Positions 16,286-25,682 are shown, counted from the first letter of the stretch. The stretch is DNA of 31,739 nucleotides from JBFHES01 sp041584015 (GCA_041584015.1 JBFHES010000020.1:1-31739), one strand, 5' to 3'. Numbers and translations: made by a program. The notes: generated by a model not told the origin, from the letters alone.

Positions 16286-17041
16286 ATGAAGAAGATACTG
16301 TTTGTATTGATATCATTAATAGTTGTGCAGTTTGCCATGGCAGACAGCAAACAATCACTGATTGAGGTAGGCAATGGATATTATGTAAATGGAGAGTTCT
16401 CGAAGGCAATTGAAAGCTACGAGCAGGTTTTACTAACCGGCTATGAAGCAGCTCAGCTATATTTCAACCTGGGCAATGCCTATTATAAGAACGGCCAAAT
16501 ACCTTCTGCCATTCTTAATTATGAGCGCGCCAGCTTGCTGGCTCCGCTTGACGAGGACATTGCATTTAATCTTGAACTGGCGAATACACATGTAGTGGAT
16601 CAATTGGATGCCATTCCTGAATTCTTCCTATCCAAATGGATTGGACAACTCATTAGTCTTTACACCACTGATTCATGGGCCTACGGAAGTCTCATTGCCT
16701 TCGTGGTATTTTTAGCATTACTACTTATATTCATGTATGCACAAATCAGCATTTTAAAACGGCTGGCCTTTTATGGCGCCATATTTTCCATCTTAATCAG
16801 CATATTCTCGCTTTATGCCTCATCTGAACAAAAATCACGAATTGCCGACAGCCATTCAGCCATTGTCTTTAGCCCGTCAATTACTGTAAAAAGTTCACCA
16901 GACAATAGCGGTACCGACTTATTTCTGCTGCATGAAGGAACAAAGGTAAGTTTGAAAGATAGTGTTGGTAATTGGATGAATATTGAATTAAGTGATGGCA
17001 ACGAAGGCTGGATTGAGAAAAAGCACCTTGAGATAATCTAA
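16286..17041 (+). CDS. batE: BatE, TPR protein with SH3-like domain
   Basis: 251 residues: a signal peptide (cleavage near residue 20, FAMA), a TPR pair at about 22-105 (NGYYVNGEFSKAIESYEQVL, then YFNLGNAYYKNGQIPSAIL), two membrane helices at about 132-152 and 157-175, and a C-terminal SH3-like domain at about 190-251 ending GWIEKKHLEII. This is the standard BatE order. It closes the bat series, 12 bases after batD. The next gene starts 79 bases on, with no clear terminator between. Confidence 0.92.
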   Translation: MKKILFVLISLIVVQFAMADSKQSLIEVGNGYYVNGEFSKAIESYEQVLLTGYEAAQLYFNLGNAYYKNGQIPSAILNYERASLLAPLDEDIAFNLELANTHVVDQLDAIPEFFLSKWIGQLISLYTTDSWAYGSLIAFVVFLALLLIFMYAQISILKRLAFYGAIFSILISIFSLYASSEQKSRIADSHSAIVFSPSITVKSSPDNSGTDLFLLHEGTKVSLKDSVGNWMNIELSDGNEGWIEKKHLEII

Positions 17042-17120
17042 AGCGCTAATCTTAATTCGTACCCGCTACATCAACAAAAAGCAGTCGCTTAGCCAACTTT
17101 ATCTACAAGTTAAAGCAATT

Positions 17121-18236
17121 ATGAAACAAGCACACACAAAACCTCTGAAGATATTAGTAATAAGCAACTATCGCGATTACCATACGGCACGCCCCGAGGC
17201 GGAGATCTTTATTGGTCTGGCAAAGCGTGGCCATCAGGTTCATATTATGACCTATGGTGATGCCAAATATGCAAACGAGTTTAGAGCTGCAGGAATTAAG
17301 GTCATTGATTTTCATCCACAAAAAAAATTCGACAAAGCTGAGATCGCGTTCATTCGTGCAGAACTTATCAAGGAAAAACACGATATCATTCACCTATTCA
17401 ATGGTAAATCTATTATCAATGGAATACGTGCAGCCAAACGCTTACCTGTAAAGGTTGTGTTGTACCGTGGGTACTGTGGCAATATTCATTGGTACGACCC
17501 TACGGCTTACTTGAAATTTCTACACCCCAGAGTGGATGGCATATTTTGCAATTCAATTGGCGTTGAAAAGCTAATCAGAAGTCAATTAATGTTTAACAAG
17601 CAGAAAGCGCTAACTATAAATAAAGGGCATAAAACAGCATGGTACGATGGCTATGAACCATTCGATATTAAAAAAGCTCTAGGCCTGCCAAACGATGCTT
17701 TCATGCTGGTTAATGTTGCAAATAACCGAGAGATGAAAGGTATTCCTTATTTGCTCAAAGCCATGGACCAGCTTCCACCTGAAGCCCCAATACATTTACT
17801 TTTGGTTGGTCGTGATATGGATACGCCAGACAATCTGAAACTGCTTGAAGGATCTCCAAACCAGCATAAGGTCCATTTTCTAGGATTCAGAGAAGATGCA
17901 TTGAATGTGGTAGCTGCCAGTGATGTTTTTGTACTCGCCTCCTTATTTGGCGAGTCCATTACAAAATCAGTTATAGAAGCTATGTCACTGGGCATTGCTC
18001 CTATCATCACCGACATTCCCGGCAACACCGAATTGATTGAAGATAATATCAGCGGTATACGTGTACCATCAAGAGATGCAAGCGCATTAAACAAAGCGAT
18101 ACTGGAACTTTACAATAACAGAGCTTTATGTAAAGAACTCGCAACCAATGCAAAACTTCATATCGAAAACAACCTGAATACGGAGAATACTGTTGCGAAA
18201 ACCGAAAACTGGTATTACGACCTGCAAAAAAGATAG
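17121..18236 (+). CDS. Family-4 glycosyltransferase (GT-B fold)
   Basis: 371 residues, no signal peptide, cytoplasmic or membrane-associated. The N-terminal Rossmann half (about 10-165) begins PLKILVISNYRDYHTARPEAEIF. The C-terminal half carries LLLVGRDMDT, VHFLGFREDALNVVAASDVFVLAS and the E-x7-E signature in GESITKSVIEAMSLGIAPIITD, then GNTELI. That is the donor-nucleotide site of GT4 enzymes. It would transfer a sugar from a nucleotide-sugar to a lipid or glycan acceptor with retention, but donor and acceptor are not predictable. It follows batE in the same direction but has no known link to the Bat system. A hairpin overlaps its stop codon. Confidence 0.88.
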   Translation: MKQAHTKPLKILVISNYRDYHTARPEAEIFIGLAKRGHQVHIMTYGDAKYANEFRAAGIKVIDFHPQKKFDKAEIAFIRAELIKEKHDIIHLFNGKSIINGIRAAKRLPVKVVLYRGYCGNIHWYDPTAYLKFLHPRVDGIFCNSIGVEKLIRSQLMFNKQKALTINKGHKTAWYDGYEPFDIKKALGLPNDAFMLVNVANNREMKGIPYLLKAMDQLPPEAPIHLLLVGRDMDTPDNLKLLEGSPNQHKVHFLGFREDALNVVAASDVFVLASLFGESITKSVIEAMSLGIAPIITDIPGNTELIEDNISGIRVPSRDASALNKAILELYNNRALCKELATNAKLHIENNLNTENTVAKTENWYYDLQKR

Positions 18237-18257
18237 GCAACTTTCAACAATTGCCTA
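18234..18257 (+). other. Inverted repeat at the end of the glycosyltransferase gene
   Basis: TAGGCAA (18234-18240) and TTGCCTA (18251-18257) flank a ten-base loop. The first arm contains the stop codon. No T-run follows, so it is not a classical terminator; it might stabilise the mRNA 3' end. Confidence 0.35.
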
Positions 18258-18269
18258 CGTAACAAACAC

Positions 18270-18812
18270 ATGCTTATATCACATTTAAGAATAGCTTTGT
18301 TTTTACTCTCCGCAATGATATTGTCAAATTTTATGGCTGTATCGCAGCAAGCATATGCCATTGAGAATATACGCTACCCGCTAAAACCTGACAAGCCTGC
18401 AATTTTCAATAAAGCACTTGCTTATATAGAAAAGGACAAGGACCTTGCCCTCGATAGCGCTAACATTGAAAGCGGAGAAATAATTGCAAGCGGACGAATT
18501 AAGTACATGAATGAAGTGAGCTCAGATCTCGCAGCAAACTCAGAGGAGCTGCAAATGCTAACCTGTGGATTTATTGATTACCAATTGCTAATTCATGTAA
18601 ATGATAGTTCTTATGCCTACAGCTTTACCAACTTCACACACGTGAATAACACCAACAATAACAGATACAGCTTTGGCCTTATTCCTGCGGATGTTAAGGA
18701 GTTTTTACATGCAAACACTTTTGATGAATCATGGAGTCGATTGGTATACGGCGACATTAAAGAAACCTGCCGCAGGATGACCCGTGTAAAGTGGATTAAA
18801 ATTCACTGGTAA
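18270..18812 (+). CDS. Secreted DUF4468-like protein, hypothetical
   Basis: 180 residues with a signal peptide (hydrophobic 8-20, likely cleavage near FMAVSQQ-AYA). The remainder resembles the DUF4468 (TBP-like fold) domain common in Bacteroidota exported proteins: a helix IFNKALAYIEKDKDLAL, the ESGEIIASGRIKY strand pair, then YQLLIHVNDSSYAYSFTNFTH. No function is established for that domain. It lies 33 bases after the glycosyltransferase and converges on rnpB, whose 3' end begins about ten bases beyond its stop. The family call is moderate; the start is fixed by the signal peptide. Confidence 0.6.
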   Translation: MLISHLRIALFLLSAMILSNFMAVSQQAYAIENIRYPLKPDKPAIFNKALAYIEKDKDLALDSANIESGEIIASGRIKYMNEVSSDLAANSEELQMLTCGFIDYQLLIHVNDSSYAYSFTNFTHVNNTNNNRYSFGLIPADVKEFLHANTFDESWSRLVYGDIKETCRRMTRVKWIKIHW

Positions 18813-18824
18813 AAAAAAGAAAAA
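18811..18824 (-). terminator. T-run ending rnpB transcription
   Basis: Directly after the P1 helix of RNase P RNA the minus strand reads a run of 14 bases containing 13 T and one C. With P1 as the stem this can serve as an intrinsic terminator. It abuts the stop of the convergent DUF4468-like gene. Confidence 0.55.
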
Positions 18825-19173
18825 AGCAGACCTATAAGCCGGATCCTGTTCCTGTCGTAAGACAGGCTCCTATCATTTATCTAGCCCCGCCGAAGCGGAT
18901 TCAAGCGACCTACCCCCCGACATTGGGCGGACCACCCTTAGCTGTCGGTATACATGGTCTTACAACCCAAAAGGTGCACAGCTGTTACTGTTGCCAGCAA
19001 CACTGGTGGGCTCTTACCCCACCTTTCCACCATTTCCATGCAAGCATGGTTGTTATTTTCTATTACACTTCTATACCCTCACGAGTATCTTCACAAAGAA
19101 GTTTGGTGTCCTGCGTTGTCCGGACTTTCCTCTCTCTCGCCAAAACGAGACAGCGATAGAACGGTCTGCTTTC
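18822..19173 (-). ncRNA. rnpB: RNase P RNA (bacterial type A)
   Basis: Read on the minus strand, the 5' region contains GAGAGGAAAGTCCGGAC, the universal CR-I/P4 segment of bacterial RNase P RNA. The 3' end reads AGGATCCGGCTTATAGG, the conserved P4/3' end, and GGTCGCTTGA of the specificity-domain side lies between. AGCAGACC (19163-19170, complemented) pairs with GGTCTGCT (18825-18832) as helix P1, fixing both ends; length is about 350 nt. It is the catalytic RNA that trims the 5' leader of pre-tRNA. A perfect -7 box is at 19178-19185 and a T-rich run follows the 3' end. Exact ends are uncertain by a few bases. Confidence 0.96.
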
Positions 19174-19177
19174 GCTG

Positions 19178-19185
19178 CAAAATTA
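19178..19185 (-). promoter_or_regulatory. -7 promoter box of rnpB
   Basis: The minus strand reads TAATTTTG, an exact TAnnTTTG match, about six bases before the predicted 5' end of RNase P RNA. No clear TTTG -33 element is seen at the expected distance. Confidence 0.65.
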
Positions 19186-19285
19186 CATTAAATAATCGCT
19201 AATTCCGATGATAGATAGTGAAGTGCCACTACTTTTTAGCAAATGCCTCATAATTAATTTCAGCTCCTGTCTTAAGGTCAGCAAA

Positions 19286-21172
19286 CTAGTCCTTTGTAAG
19301 GTCTATGGTAAAAAGATAGTCGGATGCAGGAATCTGAACAGGCTTCCTATTGGGGTTCTTGTAGTTAAAGAATATGCGCGTTTTACCAGCCTTTAGCTGC
19401 TGAGCAATGGTATACACTTCTTGATTATTCAAATTTAAATAGTCTGTTGCTGATTTTTGATAACTACCAAAACGAATACTCGATGTACTATTTCGCTCAT
19501 CCGGCAATACTATTTCTCCACAGGCATTGTAATAGAAATAATTGGTCTCATCATTAAATGTTTCACTCATTAACCAATTGAGGCGGTTATAAGCATATGA
19601 AATAGTGGAACCACTTGGATAGCTTATACGGATAAGATTCCCTGCCCGATCATAATCCATCTTAAGCTTCCAGTCCACAGACAAGCGTAGTTCTGTCATT
19701 TGGTTCAGGTCATTGAACTTAGCACTGATACTGTTTCCCATCGAATCTGAATAGGCAAGCAAGTTACCAGCTTGATCATAACTAAACCGCTCCGCATCTT
19801 TTTCAAATTGAAGTCTAATTAAATTGCCAACGGTATCATAATAGCAGGTAATTTCCTTCTCGTCGGTAATCTTACTAATTCGTCCCCATAGGTTTCGCTC
19901 AAAGCGGGTTAACTTCATTGCCGATTCGTCTATGATACCAACTAAATGGCTCTCCTCGTTGTATTTATATTTTACCTCTTTTGCATCAGATTTCATTAAC
20001 ACCAATCTATTTTTTGTGTCATACTCGAAATTACTTTTTGCATTATTTCCGTTGATCTCCTTTGTCCGGTGATGACTACCATAAGAAATTTGCTGTTCAA
20101 GTTCCCCATCAATCCAGGATTTCGTTAGCTGACCAAACCTGTTCAATTTAAATTTACGATGTCCATTTGCAGCAATGGTCGTTTTAAAGGTTCTAAAGCG
20201 ATACGAATATTTGGTAAGCCCATTTTTAGAATGAGCATAACGCATGGAGTTAAGTTGCATCATTCCAACTAGCGAAGGATACTTGAAATCTTCAAAGTCG
20301 CCACTTGGCTCAACAACGCGTTTTACCTTGCCTGCTAAATTATATGAAACATTAAAAATACTCGTATTAAAATCTTTATACAGTTCCAGCTTATGTTCAT
20401 CATTATAGCCATACTGACGCATCAGTTCTTCATTCGTGATTGCTTTAACCAGACGCTTATTTTCATTATAAACCAATTTTAGCTTTGCATTAAAAAAAGG
20501 AGTTATCGCAACCAAACGGCCTGCTTCGTATGCAAAGCTAATCTCTCTTCCTACCTGATCGATAATACTCGATAAACGGTCATAATTATCATAAAATAAA
20601 TAGAAGGTAATTTGATCTTTATTACTGACTTTTATTAATTGTCCTTTAAAATCAAAATCCATTAATGTCTTGTCAAATTTCCGCAGCAAATAACTTCCAT
20701 TGCGCAAGAAGAACAAGGTATCTAATTTCGTATCGCTCAGTGCATAACCTTTTCCACCTGACTTATGAAATGGCACCTCTCGTCCATTTTCCTCAACCAA
20801 TAAATAATACTGACTGGAATATTTATACAGATTGACCATAAACGAATGCCGCCAACCGAGCCCCATTGTGCTAGTTATTCCAGATAAACTATTATAGTAA
20901 TGATTAAATGAGATTTGCTGGTTAAAAATAGTCCATTGAAAGTCCAACTCCTTTAGAAACAAGTTGCCGGATTGAGCATCAACACCTAAGCCCGCAGACA
21001 TTAGTGGCTCGCCATATCTACTGCTAACCGGAAGCACAGGGCTCTCATCCCACACTAGTGCCAGACCATCCGGCACAGGAATATGATCTGTTCCACTCTG
21101 AGCAAAACAACTGCTTGCCACCCATATCATAACAATTGTAATAGCTGTATTTTTCAGCATCGCTCCTACCAT
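19286..21172 (-). CDS. Secreted RHS/YD-repeat protein without toxin domain
   Basis: 628 residues. A signal peptide (hydrophobic stretch then SCFAQS) is followed by a DUF6531-like N-terminal region (GVDAQSGNLFLKELDF ... NHYYNSLSG ... GLGWRHSFMVNL), then about ten YD-type repeats, e.g. FEYDTKNRLVLM, CYYDTVGNLIRL, FSYDQAGNLLAY, MDYDRAGNLIRISY. These form the beta-spiral shell of RHS proteins. The RHS core ending and toxin tip are absent and the product ends soon after the repeats. The frame continues for 18 more codons past the TAG, so the stop may be a recent nonsense change. The first ATG overlaps the upstream gene by seven bases; an ATG four codons later (21158-21160), preceded by AGGAG, is equally good. 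Extracellular or surface role, probably structural. Confidence 0.8.
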   Translation of the reverse strand: MVGAMLKNTAITIVMIWVASSCFAQSGTDHIPVPDGLALVWDESPVLPVSSRYGEPLMSAGLGVDAQSGNLFLKELDFQWTIFNQQISFNHYYNSLSGITSTMGLGWRHSFMVNLYKYSSQYYLLVEENGREVPFHKSGGKGYALSDTKLDTLFFLRNGSYLLRKFDKTLMDFDFKGQLIKVSNKDQITFYLFYDNYDRLSSIIDQVGREISFAYEAGRLVAITPFFNAKLKLVYNENKRLVKAITNEELMRQYGYNDEHKLELYKDFNTSIFNVSYNLAGKVKRVVEPSGDFEDFKYPSLVGMMQLNSMRYAHSKNGLTKYSYRFRTFKTTIAANGHRKFKLNRFGQLTKSWIDGELEQQISYGSHHRTKEINGNNAKSNFEYDTKNRLVLMKSDAKEVKYKYNEESHLVGIIDESAMKLTRFERNLWGRISKITDEKEITCYYDTVGNLIRLQFEKDAERFSYDQAGNLLAYSDSMGNSISAKFNDLNQMTELRLSVDWKLKMDYDRAGNLIRISYPSGSTISYAYNRLNWLMSETFNDETNYFYYNACGEIVLPDERNSTSSIRFGSYQKSATDYLNLNNQEVYTIAQQLKAGKTRIFFNYKNPNRKPVQIPASDYLFTIDLTKD

Positions 21173-21888
21173 AAGTCGTACCCTATACCAAAGGTTGCCA
21201 TCATTCGTGTTCGTCCTGAATAAGTGCCGGTTACATCTGCTGCACCAATCATAATGCCTACCGGAAAATTAAATATATTACCCGAGACCTTAAATCCTGT
21301 ATTCCACTCAAAGCCATCCCATTCTAATTCCCATTTTACCGACTTAAGTATGGCATAGCTTAAAGTACCGAACGCACCCAAGTTCGTAATGCTATTATCT
21401 GACAACTTATATGCTGTGAATTTCCCGGTTCCATATCCGGCTGTAAAAGAGAATTTGCCCCAAAAACGATTTGGAAAATTTGATGCGAAATCATGCGAAA
21501 ATACACCGTACCAATTACGACTTATTTTAACTCCTTGCTGCACCCACAAATGATTAGAACCAATAGCAATAGATGAACCCGGCTGTATTTTTCGATGCAG
21601 TTTTAAGCATAACGTAAAGTCAGATTGATCTGAAACATCATTCATCCAAAGACTTGTTTGTATACCCAAATTCTTGTGTGGATTTCCTAATCCAAAGCCC
21701 ATTACACCAGTCATGTCGGCAAGGCTACCTCCAACCTGCGGCGCCACTATACCTCCTCCTCCATAAAAGGAATTCCCCCAAACACCATTAGCTGATGGAC
21801 TCAATAATGATTGCCCATCAGCTTCGGTTATAGTTCCTATTGTTATTGAGAAAATTACAACAACTAAAAATCTTGATAACAATTTCAA
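21166..21888 (-). CDS. Outer-membrane beta-barrel-like protein, hypothetical
   Basis: 240 residues with a signal peptide (hydrophobic about 6-20, cleavage near ADGQS). The mature part is rich in Gly, aromatic and alternating residues, with short turns and a C-terminal strand ending in ATFGIGYDLW. A terminal aromatic residue is typical of outer-membrane barrels. The family is not recognised. It overlaps the RHS gene start by seven bases, so the two are probably translated together, and the barrel might export or anchor the RHS shell; that is inference only. Confidence 0.6.
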   Translation of the reverse strand: MKLLSRFLVVVIFSITIGTITEADGQSLLSPSANGVWGNSFYGGGGIVAPQVGGSLADMTGVMGFGLGNPHKNLGIQTSLWMNDVSDQSDFTLCLKLHRKIQPGSSIAIGSNHLWVQQGVKISRNWYGVFSHDFASNFPNRFWGKFSFTAGYGTGKFTAYKLSDNSITNLGAFGTLSYAILKSVKWELEWDGFEWNTGFKVSGNIFNFPVGIMIGAADVTGTYSGRTRMMATFGIGYDLW

Positions 21889-21945
21889 TTTCCAGAATTT
21901 ATTTTGCCTGCAAATATCGAAAAATATATGCGGTTTAGCACACGA

Positions 21946-24534
21946 TTAGTTGATGAATACTAACTTTCCTTCACGCGCATCAACCTTAATGCTTTTTGAT
22001 TTATCAATTGTTCCAGTAATTATTTCCTTTGATAATAGATTCAATAATTGGCGTTGGATAACCCTTTTTACAGGCCGTGCGCCATATTGAGGATTATAGC
22101 CCAATTCAGCGATTAAATTCAGCGCCTCATCAGTCAACTCAAAACTGACACCCTTAGGCTTTAGCATTTTATGTAGCAAGCCAATTTGTAATTCAACAAT
22201 CTCCCTAATCTCTGTTTTATCCAATGGTGCAAACATCACAATATCATCAATCCTGTTTAAAAACTCAGGTCTAATGGTTTGCTTAAGTAGCGTAAATACC
22301 TTTTCCTTGGTTTCATCATAAACTGTCGATTTATCTTGCGATACATCGGCACTTAGCATCTCCTGAATAATATGCGAGCCAATGTTTGATGTAAGGATGA
22401 TAATGGTATTTTTAAAGTTTACCAATCGGCCTTTGTTATCAGTTAAACGGCCATCATCAAGCACCTGCAAAAGTATATTAAAAACATCGGGATGTGCTTT
22501 TTCAATTTCATCAAGCAAAATAACCGAATATGGTTTTCTTCTTACAGCCTCTGTAAGCTGTCCACCTTCATCATATCCAACATATCCGGGAGGCGCTCCT
22601 ATCAGCCTCGAAACAGAGTGCTTTTCCTGATATTCTGACATATCAATTCGGGTCATTTGATTTTCATCATCGAATAAATAATCAGCTAATGCCTTGGCCA
22701 ACTCGGTTTTCCCAACACCCGTTGTTCCCAGAAATATAAAACTTCCTATCGGACGTTTCTCATCCTGCAAGCCGGCTCTGCTTCTTCTAATAGCATCAGA
22801 TACCAGGCTTATTGCTTCCTCTTGACCAACCACGCGTTTATGCAGTTCATCCTCCAGACTCATTAACTTGTCACGCTCGCTCTGCACCATCCTCTTAACA
22901 GGTATGCCAGTCCAACGAGAAACGATATCTGCTACGTCATCAACATCTACCTCTTCTTTAATAAGTGCCCTTGAACTTTGCTTATCAAGCAGTTCCTTTT
23001 TAAGCTTTTCAATATTTGCTTCTACTTCTTTAATTCTACCATATCTAATCTCTGCTACCTTTTCATAAGCACCTTGCCTTTCAGCTGCATCAGCCTGGAG
23101 TTTCAGGTCCTCCAAAGCCTGCTTATCGGATTGTATCTGCTCGATGATATTTTTTTCGAGCTGCCACTTGGCTTTTAGCTTTAACAACTCATCCGATAAG
23201 TTTGCAATATCACTGCCGATCTTACTCACCTTAGATTGATTCCCTTCTCGTTTGATGGCCTCACGCTCAATTTCCAAATATTTGACCTTACGTTCAATCT
23301 CATCAATCTCTTCAGGAACCGAGTTCATCTCTAATCGCAATTTTGCAGCCGCTTCATCAATTAAATCGATGGCCTTATCAGGTAAGAAGCGATCAGATAT
23401 ATACCGAGAAGATAACTCTACAGCACCAATAATAGCATCATCCTTAATTCGCACTTTATGATGATTTTCATACCTTTCTTTAAGCCCTCTTAAAATTGAG
23501 ATAGCACTTAAAACATCGGGTTCATCAACCATTACCTTTTGAAAGCGCCTTTCAAGTGCCTTGTCTTTCTCAAAATACTTTTGATATTCGTTTAGCGTTG
23601 TTGCACCAATAGACTTCAAGTCGCCACGAGCCAGGGCAGGCTTAAGAATGTTAGCAGCATCCATTGCCCCCTCTCCTTTGCCAGCGCCAACTAGGGTATG
23701 GATTTCATCGATAAACAACACGATCTCGCCATCGGAACTCACCACCTCTTTAACAACTGATTTAAGTCTTTCTTCAAACTCTCCTTTATATTTTGCACCA
23801 GCCACAAGTGCTCCCATGTCTAAGGAAAATATTTGTTTTGATTTCAAATTCTCCGGCACATCGCCATTAATAATCCGATGTGCAAGACCTTCGGCTATGG
23901 CTGTTTTACCCACGCCCGGCTCACCAATAAGAATAGGGTTATTTTTTGTTCGTCGCGAAAGTATCTGGAGAATTCGCCTAATTTCCTCATCTCTTCCAAT
24001 TACCGGATCAAGCTTACCTGTTCTGGCTTGCTCGTTAAGATTAATGGCAAATCTATTTAAAGAATTAAAAGTGTCTTCTGCTGTTTGGCTATCTGCCTTT
24101 GCACCTTTTCTTAGTTCTTCAATAGCAAGTCTTAGTTCCTTTTCCGTAATTCCTGCATCTTTTAAAACAGTGCCTGCTGTATCGTTAACCTTTAAGATAG
24201 CAAGGATAATATGCTCAACCGATACAAACTGATCGCCCATTTTTTTGGCAACATCAATTGCTTTCTGGAGTACTTCGTTTCCTTTTGATCCCAAATAAGG
24301 CTGGCCTCCGCTCACTTTTGGCAGTCCGGAAATAATACGTTCGATGGTCTGCTCTATTCTGGCAGACTGGACACCAAGTTTATTGAACAAATAGGATGTA
24401 ATATTCTCGGCACTATTGAGAATACCTTTTAATAAATGTACAGGTTCTATCTGTTGGTTCTGATTTGCATTCGCATAATTAAATGCACCTTCAATCGCCT
24501 CTTGCGATTTAATGGTAAAATTATCAAATTTCAT
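21946..24534 (-). CDS. clpB: ClpB disaggregase (Hsp100)
   Basis: 862 residues, the usual ClpB size. The N-domain occupies about 1-145. The first AAA+ domain has Walker A GEPGVGKT near 205-212 and Walker B LFIDEIHTLVGAG. The coiled-coil middle domain (about 400-530) distinguishes ClpB from ClpA/ClpC. The second AAA+ domain has GTTGVGKT near 603-610 and ILLDEIEKAHPDVFN, then the C-terminal small domain. ClpB forms hexamers and with DnaK/DnaJ pulls proteins from aggregates after heat stress. It is a single gene on the minus strand. No CIRCE element was seen in the 155-base upstream gap. All catalytic motifs are intact. Confidence 0.98.
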   Translation of the reverse strand: MKFDNFTIKSQEAIEGAFNYANANQNQQIEPVHLLKGILNSAENITSYLFNKLGVQSARIEQTIERIISGLPKVSGGQPYLGSKGNEVLQKAIDVAKKMGDQFVSVEHIILAILKVNDTAGTVLKDAGITEKELRLAIEELRKGAKADSQTAEDTFNSLNRFAINLNEQARTGKLDPVIGRDEEIRRILQILSRRTKNNPILIGEPGVGKTAIAEGLAHRIINGDVPENLKSKQIFSLDMGALVAGAKYKGEFEERLKSVVKEVVSSDGEIVLFIDEIHTLVGAGKGEGAMDAANILKPALARGDLKSIGATTLNEYQKYFEKDKALERRFQKVMVDEPDVLSAISILRGLKERYENHHKVRIKDDAIIGAVELSSRYISDRFLPDKAIDLIDEAAAKLRLEMNSVPEEIDEIERKVKYLEIEREAIKREGNQSKVSKIGSDIANLSDELLKLKAKWQLEKNIIEQIQSDKQALEDLKLQADAAERQGAYEKVAEIRYGRIKEVEANIEKLKKELLDKQSSRALIKEEVDVDDVADIVSRWTGIPVKRMVQSERDKLMSLEDELHKRVVGQEEAISLVSDAIRRSRAGLQDEKRPIGSFIFLGTTGVGKTELAKALADYLFDDENQMTRIDMSEYQEKHSVSRLIGAPPGYVGYDEGGQLTEAVRRKPYSVILLDEIEKAHPDVFNILLQVLDDGRLTDNKGRLVNFKNTIIILTSNIGSHIIQEMLSADVSQDKSTVYDETKEKVFTLLKQTIRPEFLNRIDDIVMFAPLDKTEIREIVELQIGLLHKMLKPKGVSFELTDEALNLIAELGYNPQYGARPVKRVIQRQLLNLLSKEIITGTIDKSKSIKVDAREGKLVFIN

Positions 24535-24689
24535 GTCTTTATAAATTATGGGTTAATTTAAAAGGCATGTGTCAATTATTCTGCCAATGCTAATAGCTAT
24601 CTGGAATCTGTCTAAATGTCATACTATAACCTTGCAACCAACTTACAACTGCAGAGGTCACACGTGTTTCGATAAATAAGTATGAGCAA

Positions 24690-25682
24690 TTACTCTTCGT
24701 TCATCATTTTCCAGATAAGGTCCTTCAACTCGCTTATATTATAGTTTGTAATTGATGATATAAACAAATGAGGGATTTCAGGTAAATCCTTCGCCATTTC
24801 TTCCATCAATTCATCGTCTAACATGTCTGACTTGGTAACAGCAAGTAGCCGTTTCTTATCTAGCAATTCAGGATTATACTGCTTTAACTCGTTGAGTAAT
24901 ATTTTGTATTCTTTATGAATATCATCGCTATCAGCCGGCACCATGAACAACAACATGGAGTTACGCTCAATGTGCCTTAGGAATCTTAAACCTAAACCTC
25001 GTCCCTCGTGAGCTCCTTCAATAATCCCTGGTATATCGGCCATTACAAAAGACTGATGATCTCGATATCCAACGATTCCTAAATTTGGAACAAGCGTTGT
25101 GAAATGATACTCGGCAATTTTGGGCTTAGCCGCCGAAACTACAGATAGCAAGGTAGATTTACCGGCACTCGGAAACCCTACTAAACCAACATCGGCAAGC
25201 ACCTTTAGTTCCAATACAAACCAGCCTTCAATGCCTTCTTCACCTGGTTGCGAATATCGTGGTGTTTGTTGTGTTGATGATTTAAAATGGCTGTTTCCTC
25301 TTCCACCTCTACCGCCTCTAACAAAGATTAATTCTTCACCATCATTGGTTATTTCGGCAATTACTTCACCACTTTCGGCATCTTTGGCAATGGTACCCAA
25401 CGGAACTTCAATTACCTTGTCCTCGCCAAAGGCTCCGGTTCTATCTTGTCCGGCACCATTCACACCATTTCCGGCATGTACGTGCCTTTTATATTTTAAG
25501 TGCAAGAGTGTCCAGTATTGCTTATTACCTCTAAGAATTATATGACCACCTCTACCACCATCGCCGCCATCAGGGCCACCTTTAGCTGTTAGGTTATCGC
25601 GGTGCAAGTGGGTTGAACCACCGCCGCCTTTGCCTGATCGGCAAAATATTTTTACGTAATCAACAAAGTTGCTACCAGACAT
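24690..25682 (-). CDS. obg: GTPase Obg/CgtA
   Basis: 330 residues. The Gly-rich OBG fold fills about 1-158 (CRSGKGGGGSTHLHRDNL, GGDGGRGGHIILRG, VRGGRGGRGNSHFKSSTQQTPRY). The GTPase domain then has G1 GFPSAGKST near 166-174, G3 DIPGIIEGAHEGRGLGLRFLRHIER, and G4 TKSD. It lacks the extra C-terminal domain, normal for Bacteroidota. Obg binds the 50S subunit, acts in ribosome assembly and (p)ppGpp response, and is essential. Its start lies inside the last codons of the adenylate kinase gene (11-base overlap), so the two are translationally coupled. Confidence 0.97.
   Translation of the reverse strand: MSGSNFVDYVKIFCRSGKGGGGSTHLHRDNLTAKGGPDGGDGGRGGHIILRGNKQYWTLLHLKYKRHVHAGNGVNGAGQDRTGAFGEDKVIEVPLGTIAKDAESGEVIAEITNDGEELIFVRGGRGGRGNSHFKSSTQQTPRYSQPGEEGIEGWFVLELKVLADVGLVGFPSAGKSTLLSVVSAAKPKIAEYHFTTLVPNLGIVGYRDHQSFVMADIPGIIEGAHEGRGLGLRFLRHIERNSMLLFMVPADSDDIHKEYKILLNELKQYNPELLDKKRLLAVTKSDMLDDELMEEMAKDLPEIPHLFISSITNYNISELKDLIWKMMNEE

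Noticed and set aside
18923..19202. Three overlapping plus-strand open frames
   Set aside because: They lie across the antisense of the RNase P RNA, whose structure explains the sequence.
19286..21172. RHS gene as a polymorphic toxin with immunity gene
   Set aside because: No RHS-core cleavage motif, toxin tip or downstream immunity frame; the product ends just after the repeats.
19286..21172. RHS protein as a lipoprotein (Cys in ASSC of the signal)
   Set aside because: The -3 residue is Ala where a lipobox has Leu, Val or Ile; cleavage after CFA fits better.
23648..24232. 194-codon plus-strand frame inside clpB
   Set aside because: It lies wholly opposite the conserved first AAA+ domain and has Ser/Pro/Leu-rich shadow composition.
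24535..24689. TTGACA-like hexamer upstream of clpB
   Set aside because: Bacteroidota promoters do not use this -35 box, and no suitable -7 partner was found at the right distance.
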